A stretch of 64,000 bases of DNA from Wandonia haliotis (GCF_039523435.1 NZ_BAAAFH010000003.1:744001-808000), one strand, 5' to 3'. Shown: positions 15,109 to 22,943, counted from the first letter of the stretch. Notes: generated by a model not told the origin, from the sequence alone. Made by a program: numbers and translations.

Positions 15109-15175
15109 CAACGGATTTGGAAGAATAACTTCTGTTTTTTCTAATTAGAATAGTAAGAGCTGATACGCGAATAAT

Positions 15176-15760
15176 ATGATAAAACAAGATGGCTATATGT
15201 TAAGAATATTAGTATATACAATTGTTTTACTGTTCGTTCAATCCTGTTCGAAAAAACAGGCTACGGTTCGAGAGTATTTAGAAAAGGGAGACTATCCACA
15301 TTATAAGAAAATAATTAATGATACAATACTATTTCATAGAGATCATTCTTTTGTTCTTCGAGACAGGTTGAGGAATAGAGAAGTAACATGCTATTCAAAA
15401 TTGTGGATTGAGCAAAATCCAACTTTTGAATTTGAAGCGCATGATAATACGCAACGACTTGCCCAAGGAAAGTATATTTTTAGTACTTACTGTATTCAAT
15501 GTCATTCAGATTTTGAAATTAAAAATCGAATTGAAAACATCAAGATAAGTATTGATGCAATCGGCAGTTTGTTTGAATCGTCTCGTCCAAAAATTGAACA
15601 AATTAATGGAGTATTTTATTATGAAATACAACCAGATAAAAAACATAGCAAATATTATATTATAAATCCATACGATAAACAAGTGCTTATTGAATATTTG
15701 AATTGTTTGAAAGAATCTACAGATGGCGGTTGTCTGATTGTTTTAAGTGAGAATGTGTGA
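15176..15760 (+). CDS. Lipoprotein with CxxCH haem-like motif
   Basis: 194 aa. The lipobox LFVQSC lies at ~residue 25 (starts at 15176 or Met 15197). Within RLAQGKYIFSTYCIQCHSDF there is a CxxCH motif preceded by GKYIF, the layout of class I cytochrome c haem sites (GxxLFxxxCxxCH). The remainder does not resemble a cytochrome, so whether haem is bound is open. It overlaps the next gene by 4 nt (GTGTGA). In context it is one more envelope lipoprotein of the immunity array. Confidence 0.45.
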   Translation: MIKQDGYMLRILVYTIVLLFVQSCSKKQATVREYLEKGDYPHYKKIINDTILFHRDHSFVLRDRLRNREVTCYSKLWIEQNPTFEFEAHDNTQRLAQGKYIFSTYCIQCHSDFEIKNRIENIKISIDAIGSLFESSRPKIEQINGVFYYEIQPDKKHSKYYIINPYDKQVLIEYLNCLKESTDGGCLIVLSENV

Positions 15761-16062
15761 CAAGCAGAAAAGTTAAATACTTAGTGTTGAAATCAGGTGT
15801 AAATATATTTCTATTAGCTTTTGCATTACTGAATGCTTTTGCCTTTATTGAGTTTATCTGTAAAGTATATGAAGAGAATCGAGAAATAAAGGTTGGAATA
15901 CCTTTGGTATTTTATCAGGAGATACTATTAAGTGATGGTAGAAATCATTCGTTTAGGATGGGGTATTTTATGGTTGATCTGATTTTTTGGATTATCTTTA
16001 TTCTATTCACTTATCGAATGATAAAGGTTGATCATAAACCCGTTGGAAAACATAAGAAGTGA
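15757..16062 (+). CDS. Membrane protein, putative immunity (GTG start)
   Basis: 101 aa with two hydrophobic segments (near residues 13-34 and 70-90). It starts at GTG overlapping the upstream stop, so it is co-translated with the CxxCH lipoprotein. The segment NREIKVGIPLVFYQE has a near-identical DNA counterpart at about 11651. Family unknown. Confidence 0.5.
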   Translation: MTSRKVKYLVLKSGVNIFLLAFALLNAFAFIEFICKVYEENREIKVGIPLVFYQEILLSDGRNHSFRMGYFMVDLIFWIIFILFTYRMIKVDHKPVGKHKK

Positions 16063-16103
16063 TCAGCGCTTTTATGTAAATATAGAATTGTCATTCTGAC
16101 CAC

Positions 16104-16664
16104 ATGAAAATACTACTATCAATATTGTTAACTATTCATCTTTTGTTTTGTTTTTCGCAAAATGATAGCAGTTTCTGTAAAGAAGGTGATACCTTACAAG
16201 GAATTGTTATTTTCCATGGAGAGTCCTTTTCTTTTTATCCATGTGATTCTTGCGATTTTTACTTTTTGCTAGAAAGAGATTATTTCTCGAATAGGAAAGG
16301 GGTAATTATTTATGGTTTGCCATTTTATAAGACGAGGGAGCAGTTGGTTAATAGGTTTCAATGGGTTCGCTTAGATCCTGATAAAAATGGAGGGAATAAT
16401 GTTGATTTCAGTAATTTGTTTTTTAGTCCTTGCAAATTAATCTTTACTAATCGTTTACTTGAGTTGAAGGTTAAACAAGGATTTGTTTTGCATGATCATT
16501 ACTATGAATTGGAGACCGAATATAGATCAGCTTATCCGATTATACTTTTTGATAACGAAAGAGAAATTAGAGATGTGAATTACATATCAGAATTAAAGAA
16601 AGTACTAGATGCAATATTTGCCACATTTACATCACATATACTTTATGATGACAATAAGGAATAG
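16104..16664 (+). CDS. Putative secreted immunity protein
   Basis: 186 aa. Signal peptide MKILLSILLTIHLLFCFSQ; the mature part contains VIFHGESFSFYPCDSCDFYF, similar in pattern to the 13425 product. Its 3' end overlaps the start of the next lipoprotein gene by 20 nt. Function unknown. Confidence 0.5.
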   Translation: MKILLSILLTIHLLFCFSQNDSSFCKEGDTLQGIVIFHGESFSFYPCDSCDFYFLLERDYFSNRKGVIIYGLPFYKTREQLVNRFQWVRLDPDKNGGNNVDFSNLFFSPCKLIFTNRLLELKVKQGFVLHDHYYELETEYRSAYPIILFDNEREIRDVNYISELKKVLDAIFATFTSHILYDDNKE

Positions 16665-17682
16665 CATTCAGAAAAAAAGTAAATTAATTGAAAGGGGGAC
16701 ACGGTTAGCCTTGCTGTTAACATTGGCAGTCGTAGTGATGTCTTGTTCATCCGACAAAAGTCGGTTCAATGAGGAGGCTAATACAAAGAAGAATGATAGT
16801 GTCGGTAACTCCGCTATACAGGATTCAATAAGTAAGAATTTGAGTTTGGTTTGGGAAATGACCTTGTCGATAAAAGACTCTTTAAACGGCTATGTTCAAT
16901 ACGATTCTAAGAAAAAAAAGGATGAACTTGAACGTGTAAAAATGTTGGAGGGTATAGACAGAGTTGATCCTGAAATAGTTCTTTTTCAAAAAGATAGTAT
17001 TGTTATAAAAAATAACCTTCACGGTTCAAATTTTGGTGGAATACCAAATCATAATCTTGAAACGTATTTTATTAATCAAAAAGATCAGATTCAACAACCA
17101 TCAAAATGGGGAATAGAGAGGTGTAATTATTGGGGAAGTAGCCGTATGGTGCTATCGCTCGATTTTGATGGAATTCAATTCTTGTTAAAACATGATCATG
17201 AAACGAAGAAAGTTACGTACGGGAAAGTAATAGATAAAAAAGATAGTAGTTTATGTACGGTATCAGTTGATGGGATTGATTTGGATGTTAGTGTTTATAA
17301 ATCATACTTTATTAGACTTTATGATAAGGGGATTGTTTTGATGAATACCGAAATGAATGATGTTTTTATCTTTGATTGTGACCACCCCTCTGTTATGCAA
17401 TTGAAGCTACCCCATTCACAGGTATATATCGGGCACTTTGGTGACGATAAATTTGTAGTATATGATGGGCAGACGTATAATTTTCTAATAAAAAATTCCC
17501 TAGGAGATGTTGTTGGTAAAATAAACAGATCATTGGAGGAAAAGTATACTCACTCTCCTCAATTTTATTATTCTGCTTCAGATAGTATTTTGGTTGAAGG
17601 GCATTTTGATCAGGAGAAATTAATGTTTCATTTGAATGGGTATAAAGTTATTCCTACTCTGCCACTTTTCAGGAAAGGATAG
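16645..17682 (+). CDS. Lipoprotein of unknown function
   Basis: 345 aa from ATG 16645. I prefer this to 16609 because it directly precedes a signal sequence with lipobox VVVMSCSS at residue ~36. The mature part is mostly beta with repeated D-S-x-x-V strands, as in a propeller-like fold (for example DKFVVYDGQTYNFLIKNS). Family not recognised. It is larger than typical immunity proteins in this array and is tightly packed with its neighbours. Confidence 0.5.
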   Translation: MMTIRNSIQKKSKLIERGTRLALLLTLAVVVMSCSSDKSRFNEEANTKKNDSVGNSAIQDSISKNLSLVWEMTLSIKDSLNGYVQYDSKKKKDELERVKMLEGIDRVDPEIVLFQKDSIVIKNNLHGSNFGGIPNHNLETYFINQKDQIQQPSKWGIERCNYWGSSRMVLSLDFDGIQFLLKHDHETKKVTYGKVIDKKDSSLCTVSVDGIDLDVSVYKSYFIRLYDKGIVLMNTEMNDVFIFDCDHPSVMQLKLPHSQVYIGHFGDDKFVVYDGQTYNFLIKNSLGDVVGKINRSLEEKYTHSPQFYYSASDSILVEGHFDQEKLMFHLNGYKVIPTLPLFRKG

Positions 17683-17712
17683 GTTTGATGTAAATTTGTT
17701 GGAGGTCTGAAT

Positions 17713-18300
17713 ATGGAAGATTGGTCGAAAAAAATAAAGATACTCACTATACTGTTACTGTTTATTTTTGGGAGAAGTTACGCTCAGAAAGAAGATGATC
17801 TGGTATTTATACCAGATACGACTATAGGTAACGTTCTAAAGTTACGTAACTCAGCTTCCGTAGTGGGCTTTTTTGATGGGAACATTAAGTATCAGGAGTC
17901 TTTTGACATTGAAGAGCCTTTTGTTTGTTTTCTGAATAGCGACACATCAGAATATATGATAGTATATCACTTTTATGGTGACTTGCAGAATCAGTTTAGT
18001 TTGTTTGAAGTAGCTGAAATAGAGAGGGAACATAAGACCTATACATGTAATTATACAAAGTATGACAGATTTAGTACGGAATCTGGAATTGCGTTAGGGA
18101 TGGGAACAGAGCAGCTTATTTTGATTAAGGGAAAACCACATTCGAAACTAGAAACTGATAAGGTGTCGGTCTACAAGTATAGCATTAGTAAGAAGGATAC
18201 GACTTTTCTCAAAAGGTATAAGATGCCTCTTTATTTTGCAGAATACTATTTTTATGAGAATAGTTTGATAAGGTATCAATTCGGATTTGAATATCCATGA
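17713..18300 (+). CDS. Putative secreted protein
   Basis: 195 aa. The signal peptide ends at RSYAQ (residue ~25). The mature domain contains the sequence GIALGMGTEQLILIKGKPH, the G-x-x-x-x-x-L-L-G-x-P pattern of small SmpA/OmlA/BLIP-like folds, though this is only a resemblance. It overlaps the next gene by 4 nt (ATGA). Confidence 0.5.
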   Translation: MEDWSKKIKILTILLLFIFGRSYAQKEDDLVFIPDTTIGNVLKLRNSASVVGFFDGNIKYQESFDIEEPFVCFLNSDTSEYMIVYHFYGDLQNQFSLFEVAEIEREHKTYTCNYTKYDRFSTESGIALGMGTEQLILIKGKPHSKLETDKVSVYKYSISKKDTTFLKRYKMPLYFAEYYFYENSLIRYQFGFEYP

Positions 18301-18728
18301 AAAAGAAGAAACTGATGCATCAAAAAAATATAAAATTGACCCTGATAATTTTGCTACATGCTTTTTGGGGAATAGCGCAATCTGAATACCAGTCAATTAA
18401 ATTTGGCAAAGACTATTCATATGGTGAAAAGCCCGTTATTGATAGCATCTTAATAAACGGAGATTTAATAAGGTTTATCCAGGAGAATGCTCCGGCTTTA
18501 GTAGGGGAACAAATTGTAATTCGGACTGTAGCAGTAACATGTGGAAACAAAGAATATTTTAGGGTTTATGATTGTATCATTTTAAGAAATAATAGTTTTA
18601 AATCTGAATTAGTACAGCTTAGCGATTGGTTGTCAGAAAAGGAATTTTTAGTTTTTTTCAACCCACATATAACTAAGACTATTTTAGAAAGGAAAACAAC
18701 TAAATGCAGTTTTACTATAGAATGGTAA
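18297..18728 (+). CDS. Putative secreted protein
   Basis: 143 aa. The basic N-terminus and hydrophobic LTLIILLHAFWGIAQ act as signal peptide. The mature part has one Cys pair (VTCGN, YDCII) and LSDWLSEKEFLVFF. It starts at ATGA overlapping the previous stop, so the two are one transcription unit. Last member of the junction-repeat array; GTAGTGT is at 18774. Confidence 0.5.
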   Translation: MKKKKLMHQKNIKLTLIILLHAFWGIAQSEYQSIKFGKDYSYGEKPVIDSILINGDLIRFIQENAPALVGEQIVIRTVAVTCGNKEYFRVYDCIILRNNSFKSELVQLSDWLSEKEFLVFFNPHITKTILERKTTKCSFTIEW

Positions 18729-19053
18729 GGTCGTGGGCAATACGCCGAATTGGGATTTACGGAGTAGTGTATCAGATGTATTGATCATATGGTTTGATAC
18801 TGCTATTTCTTAGCTTTTAAAAGCCCGGGAAAAAAGTCTTTGATAGAAAGTTTAATAAGAGATTAATCACCTTAATGCGAATAAGTAAAAGCATGGCATT
18901 CTGTTCATATGTTAATAACCTTCTTACATGAGGATTATTTAGCAAACAGAATGGGAGGCATTGCGTCAAATCAATTACTTTTGAAAGTGAAGTCGGGTTG
19001 CGATAAACTAACGGTCCGGTAAGAACAAGCTGCTCTAATTAAACAAGAAGAAT
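18729..19053 (+). other. Intergenic region with junction repeat and a long hairpin
   Basis: No gene is supported. A GTAGTGTATCAGATGTATTG repeat starts at 18774. A 9-bp stem (CATTCTGTT 18897-18905 with AACAGAATG 18945-18953) encloses a partly paired inner arm (AATAACCT / AGGATTATT). There is no T tract, so it is not an obvious terminator. It marks the boundary between the array and the DUF1851 gene. Confidence 0.5.
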
Positions 19054-19629
19054 ATGGGAATAGATAGTATGTCCTATTGTCTTTTTACAGATGACTTTAA
19101 AAAGAAGAAAGTGAAATATCAGGATGTGTCACCTGCATTGTTCGAATTGTACAAGAAAAAGATCTCGGTCGAGTTTGCAGATATGATGCTAGAGGAGGGA
19201 CTCTGTACGTATGCGGAAGGACTTTTTACGCTGGTTGATCCCCGGGTATACGATGAAGTATTGAAACAATACAACGTATACTCAGACAAATGCATAACGC
19301 TGGTAAAAAACGCCTTTGGAGACCTTTTTTATTATGATGGATTTGAGTGTAGGGTATTGTACACCTCTTATAACGAACAATATAGCTTTGCCGGAGGAGA
19401 TGCAGTGAAGTATTTTTTTACATTTCAGCTAACGGATGCTGCTTTTTTAAGAAAGAACTTTAAAAAGAAACTATTCGGAGAGGCTGTAAAACAGTACGGT
19501 AAACTGGACCCGGATGAAACGTACGGCTTTATTCCTGCCTTACCATTGGGAGGTGAAGAGACTTGCCGTTCGATTCGGAAGGTAAAAACAATAGAATATC
19601 TTAACAGTTTATCACAAGCATTTCTATGA
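19054..19629 (+). CDS. GAD-like / Tdi1-type (DUF1851) immunity protein
   Basis: 191 aa with no signal peptide. The C-terminal block DETYGFIPALPLGGEETC then IEYLNSLSQ is the signature of the T6SS immunity protein Tdi1 C-terminal family (DUF1851), and the middle AFGDLFYYDGF fits the preceding GAD-like part. Family members neutralise Tde1-type DNase effectors in the cytoplasm. No Tde1-like nuclease is seen in the window, so it may be an orphan. It overlaps a small membrane-protein gene by 4 nt. GC is somewhat higher than in the array upstream. Confidence 0.8.
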   Translation: MGIDSMSYCLFTDDFKKKKVKYQDVSPALFELYKKKISVEFADMMLEEGLCTYAEGLFTLVDPRVYDEVLKQYNVYSDKCITLVKNAFGDLFYYDGFECRVLYTSYNEQYSFAGGDAVKYFFTFQLTDAAFLRKNFKKKLFGEAVKQYGKLDPDETYGFIPALPLGGEETCRSIRKVKTIEYLNSLSQAFL

Positions 19630-19763
19630 ATTCTATTTTTATATTGTTAACCTTGGTTTGCGCGGTTCAGGTTGTCCAGATTATTTTCCCTTTAAAAGAG
19701 AATGAGAGGCGGTATAACCGGATGAGAAGTCGTTTTTTAACAAAAAGAAAAAGAGGGGGATAA
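19626..19763 (+). CDS. Small single-helix membrane protein
   Basis: 45 aa. ATG overlaps the DUF1851 stop (ATGA). One hydrophobic helix (IFILLTLVCAVQVVQIIF) then a basic tail (RRYNRMRSRFLTKRKRGG). It is followed by an ATG after 2 nt. The tight packing on both sides supports a translated gene, although it is short and of unknown function. Confidence 0.5.
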   Translation: MNSIFILLTLVCAVQVVQIIFPLKENERRYNRMRSRFLTKRKRGG

Positions 19764-19765
19764 AA

Positions 19766-20107
19766 ATGATGGGTACACAAATAAAAGGGAGAGGTAGAAA
19801 TATAGTCGTGTTGTCTTTTTGTTGTGCTTTGGTTGGTTGTTCTGATAAGAAGGTGAATGACCTGAGTACTAATCCTGATCCTGATTCAGATTCGTTGGAG
19901 GGAGCCTATATAAAGTCTTTTGAGCAAGCCATGGAAGTATCTCAGGCGATTAAGAGGCTGGACAGTTGCCAGCAAAGCATAGAGGGATCTTTTGACTCCA
20001 TCAACCGCTATATGCAGGAAATGGAGTTGGGTACAATAGAACGGTTTGAAATTGACTCTTTTTCGGGAAAGAAGTTCAAAGTATTCGAAGCTTCTTATAA
20101 AGAATAA
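19766..20107 (+). CDS. Small lipoprotein
   Basis: 113 aa. Basic N-terminus, hydrophobic VVLSFCCALVGC with lipobox ending at residue ~25, then an acidic, helical mature part. It forms a three-gene unit with the DUF1851 gene and the small membrane protein. Function unknown. Just downstream lies the first boundary repeat of the next island. Confidence 0.5.
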   Translation: MMGTQIKGRGRNIVVLSFCCALVGCSDKKVNDLSTNPDPDSDSLEGAYIKSFEQAMEVSQAIKRLDSCQQSIEGSFDSINRYMQEMELGTIERFEIDSFSGKKFKVFEASYKE

Positions 20108-20129
20108 CGGCTTCTTTAAAAGAAGAAAA

Positions 20130-20159
20130 GGGGACAGACCCTTAATTACGCAAGTCTCA
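20130..20159 (+). repeat. Left boundary inverted repeat of the second island
   Basis: GGGGACAGACCC followed by TTAATTACGCAAGTCTCA. The last 21 bases (20139-20159) have an exact reverse complement at 32643-32663. The preceding GGG-ACAGA-CCC can form a small hairpin. GGGTCTGTCCC-type palindromes are often seen near REP-like elements. Confidence 0.75.
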
Positions 20160-20173
20160 TTTGCAACATTTTT

Positions 20174-20197
20174 AAAGCCAGCATCATTGCTGGCTTT
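20174..20197 (+). terminator. Hairpin AAAGCCAGCA / TGCTGGCTTT
   Basis: A perfect 10-bp stem with a 4-nt loop (TCAT), followed by CTTGGTTTT. Probable terminator for the upstream lipoprotein unit. Confidence 0.7.
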
Positions 20198-20304
20198 CTT
20201 GGTTTTAGAATTAAACGGGAGATTTTTACGTAAAAAACGGAAAACGCTTTAGAATTGTAGGCTCATTGTTTAAGTTGATTTAGAAATAAATTTAATTCTG
20301 AATC

Positions 20305-20700
20305 ATGTGGCTTAGATTTGTAATGACTTTTTATAGAATATTAGGTTTCTTTATTCCAAAGTTTATGAAAATGAATAAAGAAACAATATTGAATGCTATT
20401 AACATTTCAATGACAGAACGAGGAAGACTTGGAAGTTATAATGTTAGACCAGCGCTGGAAATAACTACTAACATGGGGTTTCATAAAATGAAATATGAAG
20501 TTAAACTTGCCAGTGGGTTGTTGATTATTCATTTGACCTATAAAAATGGAAAGCTGTCATATTACTATGAAGACCATTATGATTCACCTAAAAATGCCGC
20601 TGATTATGCCGACCTTGCTGCATCGACAGCACATTTCGATAAAAATATAGATGTCGCCACACTTAGTAGCATGTTTGGTCAATTACCAACTCCATCTTAA
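20305..20700 (+). CDS. Hypothetical protein
   Basis: 131 aa; an alternative start at Met 20371 (MNKETILNAINISMTERGR) would give a 109-aa soluble protein. It contains VRPALEITTNMGFHKMKYEV and a Tyr-rich SYYYEDHYDSP. No signal peptide in the shorter form. Family not recognised. First gene inside the boundary repeat. Confidence 0.5.
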   Translation: MWLRFVMTFYRILGFFIPKFMKMNKETILNAINISMTERGRLGSYNVRPALEITTNMGFHKMKYEVKLASGLLIIHLTYKNGKLSYYYEDHYDSPKNAADYADLAASTAHFDKNIDVATLSSMFGQLPTPS

Positions 20701-20827
20701 CTTTTTTGAGACTATTTATAGAAAAAACAGGAGCTATCCCTGGCGTAAGGTTTCTACATTAAGCAGATTGTTGCAGTCCGTTAAACGCTTGACCACAACC
20801 CTTAGGCATACTGAAACTAATTTTGTA

Positions 20828-20845
20828 CCTTTGTACCTTTGTACT
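20828..20845 (+). promoter_or_regulatory. Possible promoter, TACCTTTG repeated
   Basis: TACCTTTG occurs twice (20828 and 20836), matching the Bacteroidota -7 element TAnnTTTG. A -33 TTTG at the right distance is not clear. It would drive a non-coding transcript ending at the hairpin near 21030. Confidence 0.3.
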
Positions 20846-20856
20846 AAAGGACTTGA

Positions 20857-20882
20857 TGCCTTTTAAAACCAACATCAAGTGG
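20857..20882 (+). other. Hairpin CTTGATG / CATCAAG
   Basis: 7-bp stem with a 14-nt loop, between the putative promoter and the tRNA-like element. No coding frame runs through it. Confidence 0.45.
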
Positions 20883-20916
20883 AACTTTGTATTGAGATTA
20901 GTATAAACGGAAAAGA

Positions 20917-20989
20917 ACTTCCGCTGGGATTCCAACCCAGATTCCCCTCTTCGCAACAGAGGTCTTTTATGCAATTAAAATACGGAAGC
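20917..20989 (-). ncRNA. tRNA-like cloverleaf (pseudo-tRNA?)
   Basis: Read on the minus strand: 7-bp acceptor stem GCTTCCG / CGGAAGT (one G-U), TA, weak D-like arm TTTTA-ATTGCA-TAAAA, GA, anticodon-like arm CCTCT-GTTGCGA-AGAGG (a 7-nt loop that would place UGC), variable GGAAT, and T-like arm CTGGG-TTGGAAT-CCCAG. Total length is 73 nt. The D loop lacks GG and the T loop has G where C is invariant, so a functional tRNA is unlikely. The four-arm geometry is nevertheless exact. It could be a decayed tRNA or a tRNA-mimic. Confidence 0.45.
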
Positions 20990-21000
20990 AAGAATCTTAA

Positions 21001-21045
21001 AAGAATGTTCGTCGCTTGACTTGCATTCTTTTTTCTTTTTCATTT
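21001..21045 (+). terminator. Hairpin AAAAGAATG / CATTCTTTT with T tract
   Basis: 9-bp stem enclosing TTCGTCGCTTGACTTG, with the 3' arm running into TTTTTTCTTTTT. On the + strand this resembles an intrinsic terminator and could end a transcript crossing the complement of the tRNA-like element. Confidence 0.55.
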
Positions 21046-21230
21046 TAAACAATTCAACCAGAATCTACTGGTCGCTCGATTATATGAATCAACGATTCTT
21101 GCGATAAATGTAATTATTAAATGGGAAACTTTAGCGCAGGGGCTGCAAGCATGTTGCAGGCGCAACGAAAGTTTTGGGCAGGGGATATTGCTCCAGTCTA
21201 AAGAGAAAGGAGTAACCTAAGGATTCATGT
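21046..21230. other. Intergenic region 5' of tRNA-like element / 3' of transposase
   Basis: No gene is seen. It contains GGGGCTGCAAGCATGTTGCA, a local imperfect palindrome (TGCAAGCATGTTGCA), but no terminal repeat of the IS1380 element could be identified. Confidence 0.4.
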
Positions 21231-22643
21231 CTATTTAATTTTTTCAAAGTCAACTTTTGTGCTTAAGAACACCCAATTTTGGCCATCTTGGCATATTGCC
21301 ACGGTATCAATAAATGCCTTTTGGAATCTCCTAACTCGTGCATTAAGTTCAATATCATCAATGTGTTCATTTAGCTTTTCTGCAATGGCTCTGAATATGT
21401 TATTAGCAATAGCAGTTATAATAAAGAACACAGTATTCTCATTCATTTTCATAAAAGGTGGGTATTTCCACCCAAAGTCTTGCTTCATGAAGCTAAACTG
21501 TCTTTCAGACTCTCCTCGCTGGTTATAGAAATATATAAGTTCTTCCGCAGGTGTTTCATAGTCATTGGTTGCTATCATCTTATATTTATAACCTCTGACT
21601 TCATTCCAATCAGCCTCATGAAACCTCTTATTGTTCTTTTTTAACAACCCTCGTTGTGCAAGAGAGTTCAATCTTTCTTGCACCATCTTCCTTCTTCTAA
21701 GTTCGTCATCACATAGAGTCTCTTGTAGCGTGTCTTCAGTGGGTATTCTTAGCGCAATAATTCTGAGCGGAGTATCAGTGCCTGTCATTTTATAATTAAC
21801 TTCTCCAATTAAGCAATCCCTGTCTCTATGAGCTGTTTTAATTCTCACTTTATTCCAAGCGCTTTTATCGAAAGCATTGAACATTTTCTTAAATGCAGCG
21901 TTGACTGGAGAAGCCGTAACGAATTTTACGCCTCTATCACCCAACGTTGTCAAAAGCTCTTTTCTATATCCCGCACCATCTGTTCTCACGGTTTTAATTT
22001 TAATGTTCTCCTTATCTAATAAATCCAAGCATTGCTCAATGCATTCTTTAATCCTGAAGTCAGCAATAGAGTTACCATTTCTCATATTTACAAATACAGG
22101 TAGGTTCCCAATTAAGCATATCATAGGGTTGAATCCTGGTGAGTTTTTATCCTTCATACTATTTGCACCTTGACAAGTAGTATTTATGAAGGTGCAATCA
22201 ACATCAAGTGTGTATTCAACACTTTCTTTTAGGCCTCCCATTTGCTTTGTGAGTCTAATTAATAAATGGTTTAAATCTACATTGTCATCCCATTGGTTTT
22301 CGTTAGCGCCTTCCTGGGTTACCCTATCAGCTCTTTTTGTTGGCTTGACCAAACTTTTCATCATTCGACCCATTGTATCATGACTTGGAACATTTAGCCC
22401 TGGAATTACTTCTAAATCTTTCCTTAGCCCCGTAACATGGTCAATTCTCGTGGCTCCACAAAATGCAGCTGCAATCCAGGTTAAGAATACATCTGAATAC
22501 TTGTATTTACTTTGCTTTGCTCTTGGGAAATAATCATTAGCTGACTTGTTAATTATCTCATCAACCTTTAGTGAGTATAATTTTCTAATAATTGGAATTA
22601 CTCCTCCATAGCGTGTGGTCAGTATGTCTTCATAGGCTTTCAT
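21231..22643 (-). mobile_element. IS1380-family transposase
   Basis: 470 aa, apparently intact. It opens with VIPIIRKLYSLKVDEIINK. It has a DDE-type core with Asp in TLDVDCTFINTTCQGA, then KTVRTDGAGYRKELL, and YNQRGESERQFSFMKQDFGW, the Y-x-R-G-x-x-E signature of IS4/IS1380-like transposases. The length is normal for the family. Located in an island bounded by inverted repeats. I could not find convincing terminal inverted repeats or a target duplication, so the exact element limits are open. Confidence 0.85.
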
Positions 22644-22691
22644 ATTTCGTTGTTACATAGATGGATTTTATATTTTTTAATGTATTTAGAT

Positions 22692-22757
22692 AAAAGAGGA
22701 AGAGCTGTCAACTCAATTACGAGATGATAACTGGCGATTATCACTTCGACCTCTTTT
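22692..22757. other. Structured module 1 (multi-stem junction)
   Basis: Outer stem AAAAGAGG (22692-22699) with CCTCTTTT (22750-22757). Inside are a weak GAG/CTC hairpin (22702-22714) and a 6-bp hairpin TGATAA / TTATCA (22725-22743). The layout is repeated in modules 2 and 3 with different stem sequences. Confidence 0.55.
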
Positions 22758-22770
22758 GATTTTTGTTTAA

Positions 22771-22852
22771 AAGAGAGGTGGTGACCAAATCACTTACGAG
22801 CAAGACCGTCTGGCCTAAAAAACGACTTGGTGCCGTCTTGCTCGCCTCTCTT
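22771..22852. other. Structured module 2 (multi-stem junction)
   Basis: Outer stem AAGAGAGG (22771-22778) with CCTCTCTT (22845-22852). Inside are a small hairpin GTGA / TCAC (22781-22793) and a 10-bp hairpin CGAGCAAGAC / GTCTTGCTCG (22797-22844) with further pairing in its loop. Best-formed of the three modules. Confidence 0.65.
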
Positions 22853-22861
22853 GAAAAATTG

Positions 22862-22936
22862 AAGAGGGAAGGCAATGAGCTGTAGCCTTTGATAAAGTGA
22901 GAGTGAATTATAGTTTTGCTCTCACTTCAACCTCTT
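22862..22936. other. Structured module 3 (multi-stem junction)
   Basis: Outer stem AAGAGG (22862-22867) with CCTCTT (22931-22936). Inside are hairpin AAGGC / GCCTT (22869-22889) and a 9-bp hairpin AAGTGAGAG / CTCTCACTT (22895-22927). A separate 7-bp hairpin CTTGAGA / TCTCAAG follows at 22944-22966. Confidence 0.6.
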
Positions 22937-22943
22937 ATCTAAT

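Noticed and set aside
9837..18780. GGTAGTGT repeats as part of a coding 'GSV' motif joining toxin core and tip
   Set aside because: At most junctions the tip frame has the TAG inside GGTAGTGT in frame, so the repeat is not read through from an upstream core in the tip's frame.
20046..20252. Additional + strand frame over the boundary repeat
   Set aside because: It overlaps the lipoprotein gene and crosses the boundary repeat and a terminator; no protein-like features.
20917..20989. Functional alanine tRNA (UGC)
   Set aside because: The D loop has no GG, the T loop lacks the invariant C, and the acceptor stem lacks the G3-U70 identity pair expected for tRNA-Ala. Kept only as tRNA-like.
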